This document shows positions 36,790-50,200 of a DNA stretch of 64,000 bases, in pieces. The translations under genes were made by a program, and so were the position numbers. Source of the DNA: Monocercomonoides exilis (lineage: Eukaryota; Preaxostyla; Oxymonadida; Polymastigidae). The DNA lies in the NCBI GenBank assembly GCA_001643675.2, contig LSRY02000014.1:498501-562500 (forward strand). The letters are read 5' to 3'. Below the pieces are notes generated by a model, which did not search any database, was not told the origin of the DNA, and saw nothing but the letters and a program-made list of their open reading frames with translations. Position 1 is the first letter of the stretch. The number at the start of each line of letters is the position of its first letter.

Positions 36790-39005
36790 ATTGTTAAGCA
36801 TATTATATTGGAAACATTAGTGAAAAGAGCTTTTAAATATTAAGGTAATTACTTTTAGAAATTTCAGTATTATTTTGTTGATGCGATCATTTTTTCGTTT
36901 GTTATATTTTTCGCATAATTTTTATGAATAACTATATATGCCTGGTTGATTTCATCCTCGTATTTTATTCTTTTTTGTAACTTTTTATTGGTGTATTAAA
37001 TTTTATTTAAAGGCAAATTGGACTGCTTGTCATTTTCTCAAAAATGTATTGATGGCTTTCTTCATAAAAGAAAAAAAATTCCTTTAATTCTAAAAAAGAG
37101 AAATTTGCAAAAGAAGATAATGGAATCAAAACCTGAATGACGAATTATTATTTTTGTTGCCACGTCCGTCAGTGAATTGTATTCACGTTAATTTAATGAG
37201 CATGAAATTATATAATTTCAATAACAATTCGTTATGGAGAGTGATGCAGATATCGCGCAAAATACCGGACAAGATCGATTTCTCTATCTCTGCAAGAGAA
37301 TTAATTCTGACAATTTTCCTTCATATATCGAAACAATACTTTCTCAGTTGATATACGAGTCTTTCAAAATAGACTCTTTAGTGTTCAGCAAAAATGATTT
37401 TCAAAATTTCGAAGAAACTCAATATCCTATTTCTCCGAGAATTAAATAATAAATTATTTCTGAACATAAACGAGGAAGTTTTGAAAGTTTTTCATATGAA
37501 ATGAGTTTGTATTGATGAGATATATTTGGAGGAAAATTATCAGAATATTTCCTCTTGTGGTAATTGTGAAATAGATCTTGTCCGGTCTTTAATACAGATG
37601 TCCGGTATTTTATGCGAGATCTGTGTCAATATATGTGATACTTTTGAAATCATTATGTTTCAGAAATCGCTCCATTTGCAGAATCTTTAATTGTTTTCAA
37701 AATTACTGAATCATCCAAGTTTGCTATTTTCCATGAGATAAAACAACAAATTATGAAATGCAAAACATGGAAAAAACCACAAAATTGTTGTTCAAAAAAT
37801 TTGAAGAATTTTTATGAAAACCGAACTCAAATAATAGAAGTTCACAAACCTTGAAGGATCAAGGGGAAATGGTTTCAAAAAAAAAACAATCATCAGAATT
37901 CTATAAAATGTAAAATTATTCAAAGTTGCTTGCCTGACTTTGAGATTACGCAACAAAAAATACAATCTATGTGTGTATCCTTTTTTTATTAAAAAAAATG
38001 TTTCATCTTAAAATCTCAATGTTTCATTCACAATTGCATTTTTTCACTGATTTCTTTAAAAACCGTGTGAATCTGTAATTATTTCGGAAAAACTTTTGAA
38101 TGACACCTTCAAATTTTGAATAAAAAATGTTTTTTCATCAACAAAGTTTACTCAACTGTTTATTACAAATTATTAATTTAAACGGATTATTGATCTCGTT
38201 CTTTTTTTGTCTCAGAGAATCTCAAAATCTCAACTTCTTTCTCCATTATTCTTTAACAAAAAAAGGAACTTGTGAAATCCACAGATAAATCAAGAAAAAA
38301 TACAAAAAAATTGATAATGAAAGTGAGATATTCATATAATAAAAAGAAAAATAAAAAGAAATAAAGAACTGTATTTTTCTTCTCTGAAATCGGGGCAAAA
38401 TTCTTGTATTTATGAAAAAATCAACGATTTGATCCAAACTTTTTCCACAATAATTTCATTATAAATCAACAGCAACCATGCAAATAATTACATAAAATTC
38501 AAAAATTGAGAAAAATATTTGTAAGAGAAGAATAGAACAAAATTCAAAAAGCAAAAAATATTGTTTAATTATGTTGTGTACCCATTACAGAATGAAAATA
38601 TTCAACAGATCTTTGAAAGCTAATTTCTTACGTTAAAAGCAAGAATTGAATATATGAGATGAAACAAAAGAATTAACAATTCAATTATCTTTTAATATTC
38701 GCACTAATGCGATCAACGATGCGCAGAAAGAATGCCATTATCACTTTCATAAATAAATTCATTTCTACCCCCCGAAATTGGCGAAGGTGTCAAATTAAAG
38801 CCATAAAAACAGTATAAAGATCATTGTGGCAAGCAATATCGCAAATCCAGAAAAAAAGCTAACGAAACAGGCAAATTGAGTCAAATGCAAGTATTTATGG
38901 ATTTTTCGTTGAAATGGAAGCAAGCGCCAGCAACAAACAGTTCCAAAAGAGTTGTTTTTAATGCATGAGAAAACTCAAATGGAACATGTATCAAGATAAA
39001 AAAAA
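36790..39005. other. AT-rich intergenic stretch
   Basis: About 2.2 kb of strongly AT-rich DNA without a supportable gene. It contains a decayed inverted repeat (listed separately) enclosing a 71-codon open frame at 37234-37449 that has no recognisable feature. Long A/T homopolymers around 37,860-38,000 add to the noncoding look. Confidence 0.45.
37247..37623. repeat. Imperfect inverted repeat, possible MITE-like remnant
   Basis: The 25 bases at 37247-37271 match the reverse complement of 37599-37623 at 22 of 25 positions, with ATACCGGACA central to both. The match resumes (AAGATC-ATTTC) after a 20-base extra segment in the right arm that itself repeats ACCGGAC. Each arm is therefore about 36 bases. 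The enclosed DNA has no transposase. GC-containing motifs stand out in an AT-rich surround. It could be a non-autonomous element relic or chance structure. Confidence 0.3.
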
Positions 39006-39625
39006 ATGAGCAAGCTTTTGGTTCATTTGCTGTGTTCGAAAGAACTGAAAAGTACAAACTTAAATGAGGAAACAGAAGATCTCGAAGATGCTAATAATAG
39101 AGATTGTATAACTACAAATAAAGCTTCTTGGAGGAATATTTGTTTTCGCTTCAATCCCAGAGCAGTGACTTGCCTTCACGAAATACTCATGAAATCTTTG
39201 AATGCGTGTGAAAGATTCCTCCTTCAAAGTTTCAAAACTCAGAATCTTGAACATGCGTCCATTTTAAAGCACTTGCACTTACAGCTTTGCGGGTGAGATT
39301 GTCTTTCTGCCAGCCTTTTTTCAAGTGTGATCTATCGCAGTTTTTTTTGGTTTTATAAATTCATTCCATCCTCTTTCAAGTTTATCCATTGAATAGTTGA
39401 CTTACACAGACTATAACTGGTTTTTTTTATGTATTCCCGCTTAAAGATGGGTTTTTGGAAATTCACTTTCGGAACTTTGATTGAAATCACTAAACTCTTG
39501 TTTTCAGTTTTGGTGAAAGTGATTTATCTTCTTCTGATTCGCGTTCCGTTGGCAAATTCTTTTCCAGAAGGCAAGCGGCATTTCCCTTCAAAGAAGTTCG
39601 CGAAGGATGCTTATTGAGAAATTGA
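39006..39625 (+). CDS. Tentative two-exon small protein (134 residues), unknown
   Basis: Exon 1 (39006-39292) ends at a GTGAGA donor and exon 2 (39508-39625) follows a CTCTTGTTTTCAG acceptor; both sides are phase 2. The sequence has a helical segment (NPRAVTCLHEILMKSLNACE, then EHASILKHLHLQLCG) and a Ser/Arg-rich end (ESDLSSSDSRSVGKFF). The pattern of one long helix and a short following helix is loosely reminiscent of a histone-fold core, but spacing does not match H3, H2B or H4 well enough to call it. It stands alone in a gene-poor region. It could be spurious. Confidence 0.3.
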
Positions 39626-41268
39626 ACAGAAGAAGAGTACCAAAAGGGATGCCACTTGAAGGAATGCACACAAGGAAGAAGAGAAAAAACAAGGCGAAAA
39701 CGGACATTTGAAAATGGGCAAATGTTTCAATTGAAAAAGAAAAGAAAAAGGAAAAGAAAAGAAATGAAAAGAAATAAGGACAGAACAAAGCAATTCGAAT
39801 GAATATTAGGAAAAATAGAAAGAACTCATTCAACAGCAGGCAACAACAAAGAAGTATTTCCGTTCAATTGCAACATTGACGAAAGAATTTTGAAAGCTGG
39901 ATTTTGAATATCTTTTGTGAGAGGCAGCTTGCTGTGGTGATTGTGAAGTTTGTATTTAACTTGATTTTGTGAATTTATTTTATCATTTTTAACATCCATA
40001 TTCCCCACTTCTTATGTGCATTTGATTTGTCTATTTCAAACAATGATTGCTTTCTTCCAATGAAAATAGAATTAATGACAATAGCGTTTGATATTGTTGT
40101 TGCGTGTTTCAGCAGACTCGAGCAGATGCATTGAAGAGATCCAACGTGCCAAACTGCTTTGTCTGTGTTTGGCGAGCTTTCTCTCTCGCTTTCATTTCAT
40201 CGCTCTGCTGTTTGCATCTCGATTATGGGCTGTTTGTCAATTGTTATTCTGCAGAAGATTCGAAAAGAAAAGTGCTCTGTTCGTTATTGTCAAAAAAAAA
40301 AAATACGAGGAAAATGCTTCAACTTACCACAAAACAGACACGCGAGATACTTTGTACTGGAACGAATAGAGGCTGTGTGTTTTGAAGGCAGAAGAGAAGG
40401 AAGGAGCAGAGCTTGCAGAAGCTGAGACAGAAATGTCGAAACGTGAAGGAACAATTATTGAACGATGATGAGAGTGCTTGTGAAGCAGATGAACTGTTTA
40501 TTGCCGAAGAAAGGAAATGGAAAATTACGAAACAAAAGCAGAAAAGAAGAAAAAAATATTGAACACTGCAGGGAAATGACAGCTGAAGGCAGAATAATGA
40601 ATGGAAAGGAAATTTTGAATGAAATGAATGTTGAAAGATTGCGTTTTTGCGATGAACGTGAAAGATCCTTCCTTTTCCTTTTTATGGTTATCACCTTCTT
40701 TGAACGAACAACCTTGCTTCAACGGTTTGGATTGACTTTTATTATTATTTTCATCATCTCACATTTTTCTTTGAAACTCAAAAAATTTATTTGTTTATTC
40801 ATTTCAGTGCTTACAATTTTACCTATTTTTTGTCGAGCTTGTTTCTTCAGTTTTCACATTAAACCTTCAATATTATTTTACTAGCACTTGCAGTGAAGTC
40901 AAGTCATTGTTGTTTGCATTGGGGATTATTTTTTATTGAATCAGAAAATGCATTATATCGGTATAAATTGTTTGAGTAGAAATATTTATTTTTTTCTCTT
41001 CCAAACTTTGTGAAAAGAATAAAATATGTTTTCTTCATTTGTATTATCATTTTTCATTTTTTGATTCTTTTTTCATATAATAAAATTTTAATTCTTTAAT
41101 TATCATTGATTCTATATTTATTTCAAAAACGCAAATAGATCAAATTACATGTGCCCTTTGACTTGAAGAGAGCAGTTAAAAAGCCCAGTGTTGAAGCAAT
41201 ACAAGGAAAGAGGATCACAGTTATTATTGCGGGAATGATCAGAAGTATTCAACATTCAACGTTGAGAT
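39626..41268. other. Gene-poor region with short overlapping open frames
   Basis: Several 60-140 codon frames overlap on the plus strand (39,640-39,800 very basic; three frames open at once around 40,088-40,445; 40,465-40,884). None joins into a longer protein by a convincing splice and none has a recognisable motif. The last ~350 bp before the receptor-like gene is AT-rich and should include its promoter. Confidence 0.4.
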
Positions 41269-44200
41269 TTGTTGGCCATGCAAGCATCAAATTGTTTGTT
41301 TGTTGTACTTCTGTCTTTTGCTGTCAACATGGCAACATGTGGAGGTTTGATGGATAATTACTGGTCAAAGGAGAGTGAGGAAATGAGTGAAACATCAAAT
41401 GTGCATCTTTTAATTCCACCTGCTTGCTTGCAGATGCTGCCGAATAACGACAATCCACCGGGGGATATGGAGAAAAATGATGGGAGAGAGAGTCAACACT
41501 GCGGGAGTTCAACTCGAATTGATGTGAGCATACACATAATGAATTCCACTTTTTCAGTATGGAATGTTGAGATTTATGCAAGAGAGAAAATTTCAGTGTT
41601 TTTCATCAACGAATCTTCGATATCTTTGAGCTACTGCTCGATGAAATATTCAGCAAAAAGATGCATTCCTCCATTCGCGCAAACTGGTGGTTGCTTGTGT
41701 TGCGAGAATATTTCACTCACAACATCTGCTGCTGAAAATGGCATTCCTTCGTTGATGGCTTCCCATTTGGTTGGAGATATTTTGATCCAAGAAACATCAA
41801 ACAGAGTGAGTGTATCCAATTCTGCATTTTCGTCTCTGCAACTTCTGTCTTCTCCGTTTCTTTCTTCGTCAGGAAAAGAAGATGTGAATTTGGCAAGATC
41901 TTCATTTTGCAACATGTCGATCGCTTCAGCACAAACAATCAGAATTCCTTCTTCTTTTTCAGAGAGTTTGAATTTGATTTCAGGATGCTCGTTCTGCGAA
42001 GTTTGCGAAGTCTTTTATGGAGGCATTGTTCGATCAATAAACACTGCAGGCACAGCACTGCTTTCATCCAACAACACATATCATCGATGCATCAGAAATG
42101 CAAATGCTAATGCACACTATTCAGGAGAATCAGGACATCAAGTTCTGACACAGTCAGAAACATTTGAAGATGACACATTTGATGGATGCATTTCCCCAGA
42201 TTATGGTGGTGGAATTAATCTATTTCGTTTCAAAGTTCAATTAGTTGTGAGAAGATGCAAGTTTATTTCGTATGCTATAGTCTTATTTCACATATTAAAC
42301 AGATTCATGTTTTTTTTTTATATATTTTCCATTTCTTTTTATTCATTGAATTATATTTCTTAATTTCGTTTGTTTTTAAACAACTCTATGTACACATGTG
42401 AAGTTGCACAGCTCCTCATATTGGAGCCATTTGTGTGAGTGGAGCTTTAGTAGCGAGTATTGGAGAGTCTAATTTTTCTTTTTGCTATTCAACTTCAAAC
42501 GGTGTTGGAGCTGTTCAATGCTATAATACATCTGAAGGATCGGTTCTTCTATTCGGTTGCCTTTTTGATAGATGCAATTCCAGTAACTATTACGCTGGTG
42601 CAGTGAGGTTGGTGAAGATTTTTGGGAAAGATGGAAAGAAAGTTGATCCATTCTTAGTCGATAATTGCACTTTTTTGAAGAACAAAGCAGGATCTTTAGC
42701 GGGAGCCTTATTAGTGGAATACGAACTTGAAACTTCATTTCTTTTGAAAGAATCTGCGTTTCAGAGGAACATAGCTGAAAATGAAGGTGGGGCATTTGTA
42801 ATAAAACAGAACTCATCCGAAGAGATTAGTGGATCGTTAGTATTTGTGAAATATTGCTTTTTTGATGGAAACATTGCAGGAATCGGAAATGGTCATGATG
42901 TTTACATTGTTTATCCGAATTTGATTGACTGTCCATTTGAATTATCATATTCGACCACAGAAAAGCAAAGAGTTTGGTTCAATAGCAGTCAAACATATTA
43001 TGATTCCTGGCTTGGGCTGGGGTTGCTGAAGCGTTATGTTTCCAGCAACGGAAGTGATGCTGAGTTGCTTTGTGGGGAATCGGAAGACAAACCCTGCAAA
43101 ACGATTGAAAGAGCTGTGAGAAATTCAGGATATGCCATGATACAAGGAGTGAAGCTGATGATCTCCATATTTGCTCCACTTGCTTCGATTGACTGTGGAG
43201 AAAAGCACATTGAACTTGCTGGAGAAAGCCATCTTAACTCAATTGTTCGAACACAATCGTTGGAAGCCTCTTCAGTTTTATTCAGCATGTCGAATGGGAG
43301 TTTGATGATAACAGCAATTCAAATCCAACATGATTCAGCAGTACATCCATCTCCACGACTTTTTATGGTAAGCTCTTCCGCAGGAGTGCTTTCTTTGTCT
43401 GATGTTCTCGTTTTATCCCCAGCATCTGAGTCAGGAGGAAGCGAAATAGATTCATCACCATTTGTGTTGAATATGAACTGCATTTCGCTGGAAAATGTGG
43501 AGATTCAGAATATGGTTCTTTCAGTGCCAATCTTCAGTGAAGTTGAACTATCTTCGAGAAATTCTCCAAGAATAGTGAATGTGACCTTTGAGAACATCAC
43601 AAGAGCCACTGGAAGTGGATCTATTTTCTCCAGTTCATTAGATTCTGGAAGTTCTTTTGGCTTGTCAAACACAACGCTGAAAATGTGCTCTTGTGCAAAT
43701 GGCAATGGGGGAGGGATTCACTTTTCGATGCAAACAGGAAGCGAATTGCGAATTGGAGGCAATTCAAATGTGATGTTTGAGTCATGTTCATCACCTGCTG
43801 ATGAAACAAAAAAAGGGAAAGGAGGGGCGATGCATCTGGCATGCCTGAGCAACGAATGCAGTTTCAGGATTGAGCTTTGTGCCTTTGTTGGATGTGATGC
43901 CTGGAGAGGAAAGAATGTATTTGTGGAAGCGCAGAGCCTGTCGAAGGTCATCAGCAATGCATCACTTGGATTTCGTCCCCAAATTGGAATCAACTCGACA
44001 AACTTCGGTGAGTTGAGCGGTATTGAAAGAGGCAATCCTGAGATTATTATTCCGCTTGCCTTGTTTCTGCGAGCTTTTCAGCCACCTGCATATGTGAGTG
44101 GAAAAGCAAATGGAAATGATTTAAGGTTGTGCGGTTATGCTGATTATCCATGCCAAACGATTGAAAAAGCTGCAGAGCATCGGTTTCCAGAATCGAAACG

Positions 44201-47200
44201 AGTTGTGAGGCTTGTGAACACATTTGGATTTGTGGAGGAAATAACTTTGAGCGAGCAGTCATATGAAATAGATTCGAGTGACAAAGCTATTGGATTGAGA
44301 GTGGAGACAATAGAACCAAAAGAGCACGACTGGTTGGTGAAAAACAATGTTACTACAACACTCACAAACATCACCTTTGAGCTGGGGCAATCGATTTCAG
44401 GGCGTTCCACATTTGTATATTCGTTGGCCGGAGACATGAGAATTATTGACTGTGCGATTGATGGGATGGACAATGCAAATACGATTGGGTATATATTTGC
44501 CAGAGCGAGCGGTGGGTATATGCAGATGCTGAGGCTGAGATGTGGGGCTGAGAGAGAGGTGTTGTTTGAAAGTTACATGGTGCTTGTGGATGGAAGTGCG
44601 AAATGCACAATTGATCTATTGACAATGAACAATGTGAGAGCAAGCGGGAGTGGAGGAGTGATCAGAATGGCCACAAGCAATTCAGTATCAATTCAGAATT
44701 GTTCATTTGGAGATTGTGCTTTGGAGAAGAGTGGGATGATTCACATTGAGGTGTGCTCGTTGTTGGAGCTGAAGAACACATCATTTGAAAACATCACGAG
44801 AACAGATGGGGATGGTGCAAGCATTTCTTTGCAAGCAGACGAAGCAAGCAGATTTGTTGTTGATATAGAGAACTGCTCATTGAAAGGATGCGGAGTGTCT
44901 GGAAATGGCAATGGGGGAGGAGGAATGCACGCAGTGCTGGAAAAGGCGAGCGAGTTGTATGTTTCATCGACGAAGCTTGAAGCATGTAGCGCACCCTCAG
45001 GAAGTGGAACGAATGGGAGAGGAGGAGGGATGCTGCTTCATCTTTTGGATGCTGAGGCAAGATTTGAGCTATCAGAAACACTTGTTTTCAGATTGAACGA
45101 GGCAGAGCATGGAGCAGATCTGTTTGTGCAATCTCCAGATTTGGCAACAAGTGTGAGAAAAGAACAGATTCAATTTCCAATTCACATTTCTGATCTCAGC
45201 TCTTTGGCGATGGGAATTGACTCAAAGTGGGGAGATTTGATCATTCCATTGAAATATTACCTTGCAGACGATCCTGAGTGGATGTTCATGAGCAACAGTG
45301 GGGTGGATGTTGTTGTTTGTGGATTTGAAGAGTTCAGGTGCCAAACAGTTGATTATGCATTGAAGAGAGTGATGGGGAAAGAAAGAAAAGTGCGATTTGG
45401 AGAAACGTATTCATTTTCAGAGAGTGTGATACTGAACGAAAGTGAAGGATACGAGTTTTGTGGGGTCGCAACTAGAACAAGGATGGAAATGAAGGGGAAT
45501 GAGACTGGCAGTGAATGCATGATTGAAGTTTTTTCGAGAGTCGAGTTTGAGCTGTTTGTTCACATTCTTGCTGGATCGCTTCCATCTGTTCAAACAAGTG
45601 TGTTTCAAGTATCAGGAGCTGGCGGAGAGTTGCAAATCGAAGATTGTGCAATTGAATGCGAGCCTTCTGTGATTCAGTGCAATTATTCGTTCATTCGCCT
45701 TCAAAGTGGAAGTCTTTCTGTTGCAGGGTTGAGGATAGAAGCTGTGCAGTTTACATCAGCTCCCATCCTGTGCCTGAAAGGAAATGGAAAAGCATTGATA
45801 AATAATGTCTTTATCAGCGATGCGCAAATGATAGACACAAATGGTCTAATTGAGTACACCTCCGAGAATTCACTTTCGCTGGCTAATGTGACAGCACAAA
45901 GCTGTGGAAACAAAAATTGCGGATTCATTAGTGACAGAAAAGGGGGAGATCTTTCGATTGCAAACAGCTCATTTCAGGGTGTGAATGAATTGGAAGGGAA
46001 TGGAAGTGTTGTGAATGGAGTGATTGGTGATGAGTGCAGGATGAGTATTTATGACGTTGAGATTGAAGGCTGTGGAACATCAAAGGGATGCGGGGGAGGA
46101 ATAAGTGTGGTTCTGAAAGGAACAGGAGTGATGAGGCTGGGAATTGTGGAGAGTGAGACATATTTTGGGAAGTGCTCAGCCATTGGCGAAGGATCAGTTG
46201 GGGGATATGGAGGGGGAGTGATGCTGAGGTGTGAGGAAGGAGGAAGAGATTTTGTGATGACGAAGTTGACTTTTGGAACGGAAGAGGCAGCCAATTCAGC
46301 AAGTTTTGGAGGCAAGAATGTGATGATGGAGTGCGAGAGCTTGTCAGAGCTTGTGAATGAAACATCGTTCAATTTTTCGTTTGAGGTTGATGTTGACAAG
46401 AATCCGGATTTGAAGGAGTTGATGGGAATGGAAAATGGAAGTGTTGGTCAGCTGATTCCGCTTGTGGTGCTGTTTCGCGAAAAACCCACAGTTGGATATG
46501 TTCATGGGAGAGATGGAGGAATGGATCACGCAAAGTGTGGGTATTTTGATTTTCCGTGCAGAACACTGAAATATGCAGGGAAAGCCTTGTTTGGAACATC
46601 ATTGGCAGTGCTGCGTCTGCTATCTTCTTTTTCAATTGAAGAAGAAATTGTTATTGATTCACAGACAATGACAATTGACGGAGAGATGCAGATGCAACGA
46701 ATTGTTGTGGATGGATCAGGAGGAGGAGAGAGGGAAAAGGAAAGCATGATTGAAACAATGCAAAATGTGAAATTTTTCAATTTGGCATTTGTTGTTTCAA
46801 GGTTTGCAGAATCGATGAAGAACAGTGTGTTTCTGTGCAGTGGCAACATTTTGAGAATTGAAGGATGTTCATTTGCAACCAAAGAAGGGATAGTTGAGGC
46901 AACATGTGTTTGTTGCAGAGGAGGAAAGATTGAGATGGTGAAATGTGAATTCGGGAACTTTGAGACACTTGGAAAAGGGATGATTGTGATTGATGGTGTT
47001 GGCGTGGAAGGTCTGATTGATGAAGTGACAATTTGGAATGCAATAAGGGAAGGAGGAGGGAGTGTGGTGGAATTGAAGCAGGGGAAGGAAGTAGTGATTG
47101 CAAACTCAACGCTGAAAGAAACAGACTTTGCTTATGGGAATATGTTTGCGATTGGAAATGGAGAGGAGGGATATGGAACGAGTCTGACGATGAAGAACAA

Positions 47201-50200
47201 CACATTTTTGGAGATAACGAGAAATAATGGAAATGGCGGAGTGATGAATGGGGATGCGAGGAATGGAGAATGCATTGAGATTACAAACTGCACTTTTGAG
47301 AAGTGTGGTTGTGAGGCAGATGGTTCAGTGGGAGGAGGAATGGTGATGATTGTGAGAGAAGGAGGGAGGTTTGTGTATGAGCGCAATAAGATGGACAAGT
47401 GCACTGTACCATCTGGAAGTGGAAAGGGAGGAGGGCTGTATGTGAGGTTTGAGAGCACGAACATCACATATTCAATGAAAAACAACGAATTCAGAAACAG
47501 CGTGGCAGAAAAGGGAGATGATGTGTATCTGGTGTGTGAGTCACCATGGCTGATGCTTCTTCCGACATTGTGGTATGGGACAGCCACGAATGCGACAGTT
47601 CAGAAGTTGATGTGGGTTGAAGAGCTTTCTGACGCCAGCAAGGAAGGGTCTATCATAAGCTATTTGTTCCCGTCTTTGGGATCATATATGTTTGTGGATG
47701 GAACAGGGAACGACGGGCAGAACTGTGGATTGAAGGAAAACCCGTGCTTGTCAGTTGATGTGGGGTTTGCTCGGATGAAAGATGAGCATGTGATCATGCA
47801 GCTGGAAGGGGAGGCAGAAGTGAATGGGACAATCAATAGAAACGGAAAATCACTGACGATGCAAGGGAATGATGAGGCACAGAAAATGATTGTTGGGGAG
47901 GAAGGAAAATTTGAGCAGACAGCGGGTGAAGCATTAACGTATTTGATTTTTTCAGTTCTTGAGTTTGTTCTTCCGCGAGCACCGATGAATCTGGCAGAAG
48001 AACAGTCAGTTGTGGAAGTGAGGGTGGGGCAATGCACTTTTGTTGGCTGCACATTTTCTGGTTGTGTGAGTGCGTCGAATGAATGTGGGAAATGGATAGT
48101 TGCTGCGAAAGGAGGATTCGTTCATTTTGACAGGGCTGTGATGAAAGGAGTGCATTTTGGAGGAAGTGGGATTGCAATGTGTAGCGGTGGAAGCACAGCT
48201 TTTGAAAACTGCACAATCGATGATATGCACGCAAATGGTGTTGGGCTTGTTATGAATGAAGCAGGATCTGATGCATCTTTGAAGAACACAACAGTTACGA
48301 AATGCGTTGTGGGGTTGAGCTCATGTTTTGTGTCGAAAAAAGGAGCAAAATTGAGCATCAATGAAGAGAGCTCTTTTGAAGATATTCAAACTGAAAGCAT
48401 GCAAGGCGGATGTATCCGATGCGAATTGGGAATGAATGATCAAATCAAAGTTGAATTTGTATCTTTTATGAAATGTTCAGCTAATAAAAATGAAGGAAGA
48501 GGAGGAAGTGTGTATTTGGATGTGCTGGATGATAGTGAGAACAACATCAGATTTTCAGAAGTGCAATTCAAAGGCAACCAAGCATTTGAAGGGAAGGATT
48601 TGTTTGTCTCGTGCAAAAAACTGAACGAAACGGTGACAAGTGCGGGGTTTGGATTTGAGTATGAGGATGAAGAAGGAGTATTTGTTGATATGAAAGGAAG
48701 GGATCGAGATCGGTTTGAAGAAAGTGTGGATCTTCGGTTGTTTCTTGTTGAAAGAAAGGCGGAGGAAGTGTTTGTGTCTTCAGAGGGATATGATGCAGCT
48801 GGGTGTGGAAGCGAGATTTTTCCTTGCTGTTCTGTGTGGAGTGGAATTAACCATATTGGTGGGAATGAGGTGGGAACTGAAGGGAGACTGGTTGTGATGG
48901 ATGAAAGCAGAGTTGAAGATTGCTTCATGTTTGATGAAGAGATGGCTTTTGATTGCCATGTGAATGAAGAGGAAGAGGTGAAATGGAAGCTGATCCACTT
49001 TTCCAGCTCAATAACAGGGAATAACATGATTTCAGTGATTGCTTCGAGTAATTCACTCAGTTTGCTTTCGCTGAAGCTTGAGATTCCTTCGTTGTTTGAA
49101 GCGAAATTAGCATCATTGATTTTTTCGAGCGGAAAGCTTCGATTTGAGAATTGCACTTTTGCTGTGATGGTGGCAGATGCAGTTGAATACTCGCTTGTGA
49201 AAACAACGAGTGGAACATGCTCGATGATTGGGTGCTCATTGCAATGTTGCCTGTTTGCCATTTCTCCGTTTGTGGTTTCATCTTCGCTGGAGCTTGAACG
49301 CTGCAACTTCTCTCAAATAGAGAATACCGGAGGCAATGAAGGTGGCGTGATGAATGTGATATTGAAAGAAGAAGAATATGTTGCGATCAAGGATATTAAT
49401 TCATCAGTCTGCTCGCTATCTGGTGATCACAACAGAGGAGGGTTTTTGTTTTTGAATTGCCAGAAATGCAGCAGCGGCAACAACGGCATGCCTTTGCTCA
49501 TGGATGTTGGTGTGAAGTTTGACAAGAACAGAGCAGATATTGGAAAGAATGTGTTTATTTTGGCGGCTGATTTGAACAGCACAGTGAGGGTAGATACATT
49601 CAGATTTGATTATGAGTCGATGAAGGAAGACGGATTGCTGTTTGTTGGGAGCGACAACATTCATTCAAACAAAGATTTGCTCATGTTTCTGATTCCGTAC
49701 AGCTCATTTGAGATATTTATCTCATCGGACGGATTTGATGTGGCCCGATGTGGAAGCAAGGAAGAGCCATGCAGAACACTTTGGAAAGGGATGAAAAACA
49801 TGAAAAAGGAGATTGGAATGAAAACGATTCAAATCGAAGGATCAACTATCATTCATGATTCATTCAATGTGTCCAGCTTCAAGTTTGAAAAAGCAGAGAC
49901 AATGGGCGAAGAAAATGAAAAGGCTGTGCTGTTTTTGGAGAAGGCAGTTGAAGATGGACTGGATTGCTATTTGGTGAATCACAAGTCACTTTCGTTCACA
50001 GACATTGCACTTCACTCGGGAACTGGAGTTGATAATGCTTGCAGAACTGCAGTTGCAAATAGAGCTGGGAAGTTGGAAATGACTGGATGTTCATTTCGCT
50101 CAGATGCTCAGCAAAGCACTCCAAGCAGATGCGTGTTTGTGGCGATGGATGCAGGAGAACTGATTGTAAAAGATTTGTCGATGGACTCCGGCAGTGTTGG

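Noticed and set aside
37234-37449. 71-codon plus-strand open frame
   Set aside because: No homology, splice signals or neighbour context; it lies inside the decayed inverted repeat.
40088-40884. Cluster of short plus-strand frames, one with a basic/coiled look
   Set aside because: Three frames are open at once with no joining splice and no motif, so no single model can be defended.
42270-42411. Alternative acceptor at CACAG (42410-42411) for the receptor-gene intron
   Set aside because: It breaks phase with the phase-2 donor at 42270; the acceptor at 42402-42403 restores the frame and yields CKFISCTAPHIGAIC, which fits the repeat pattern.
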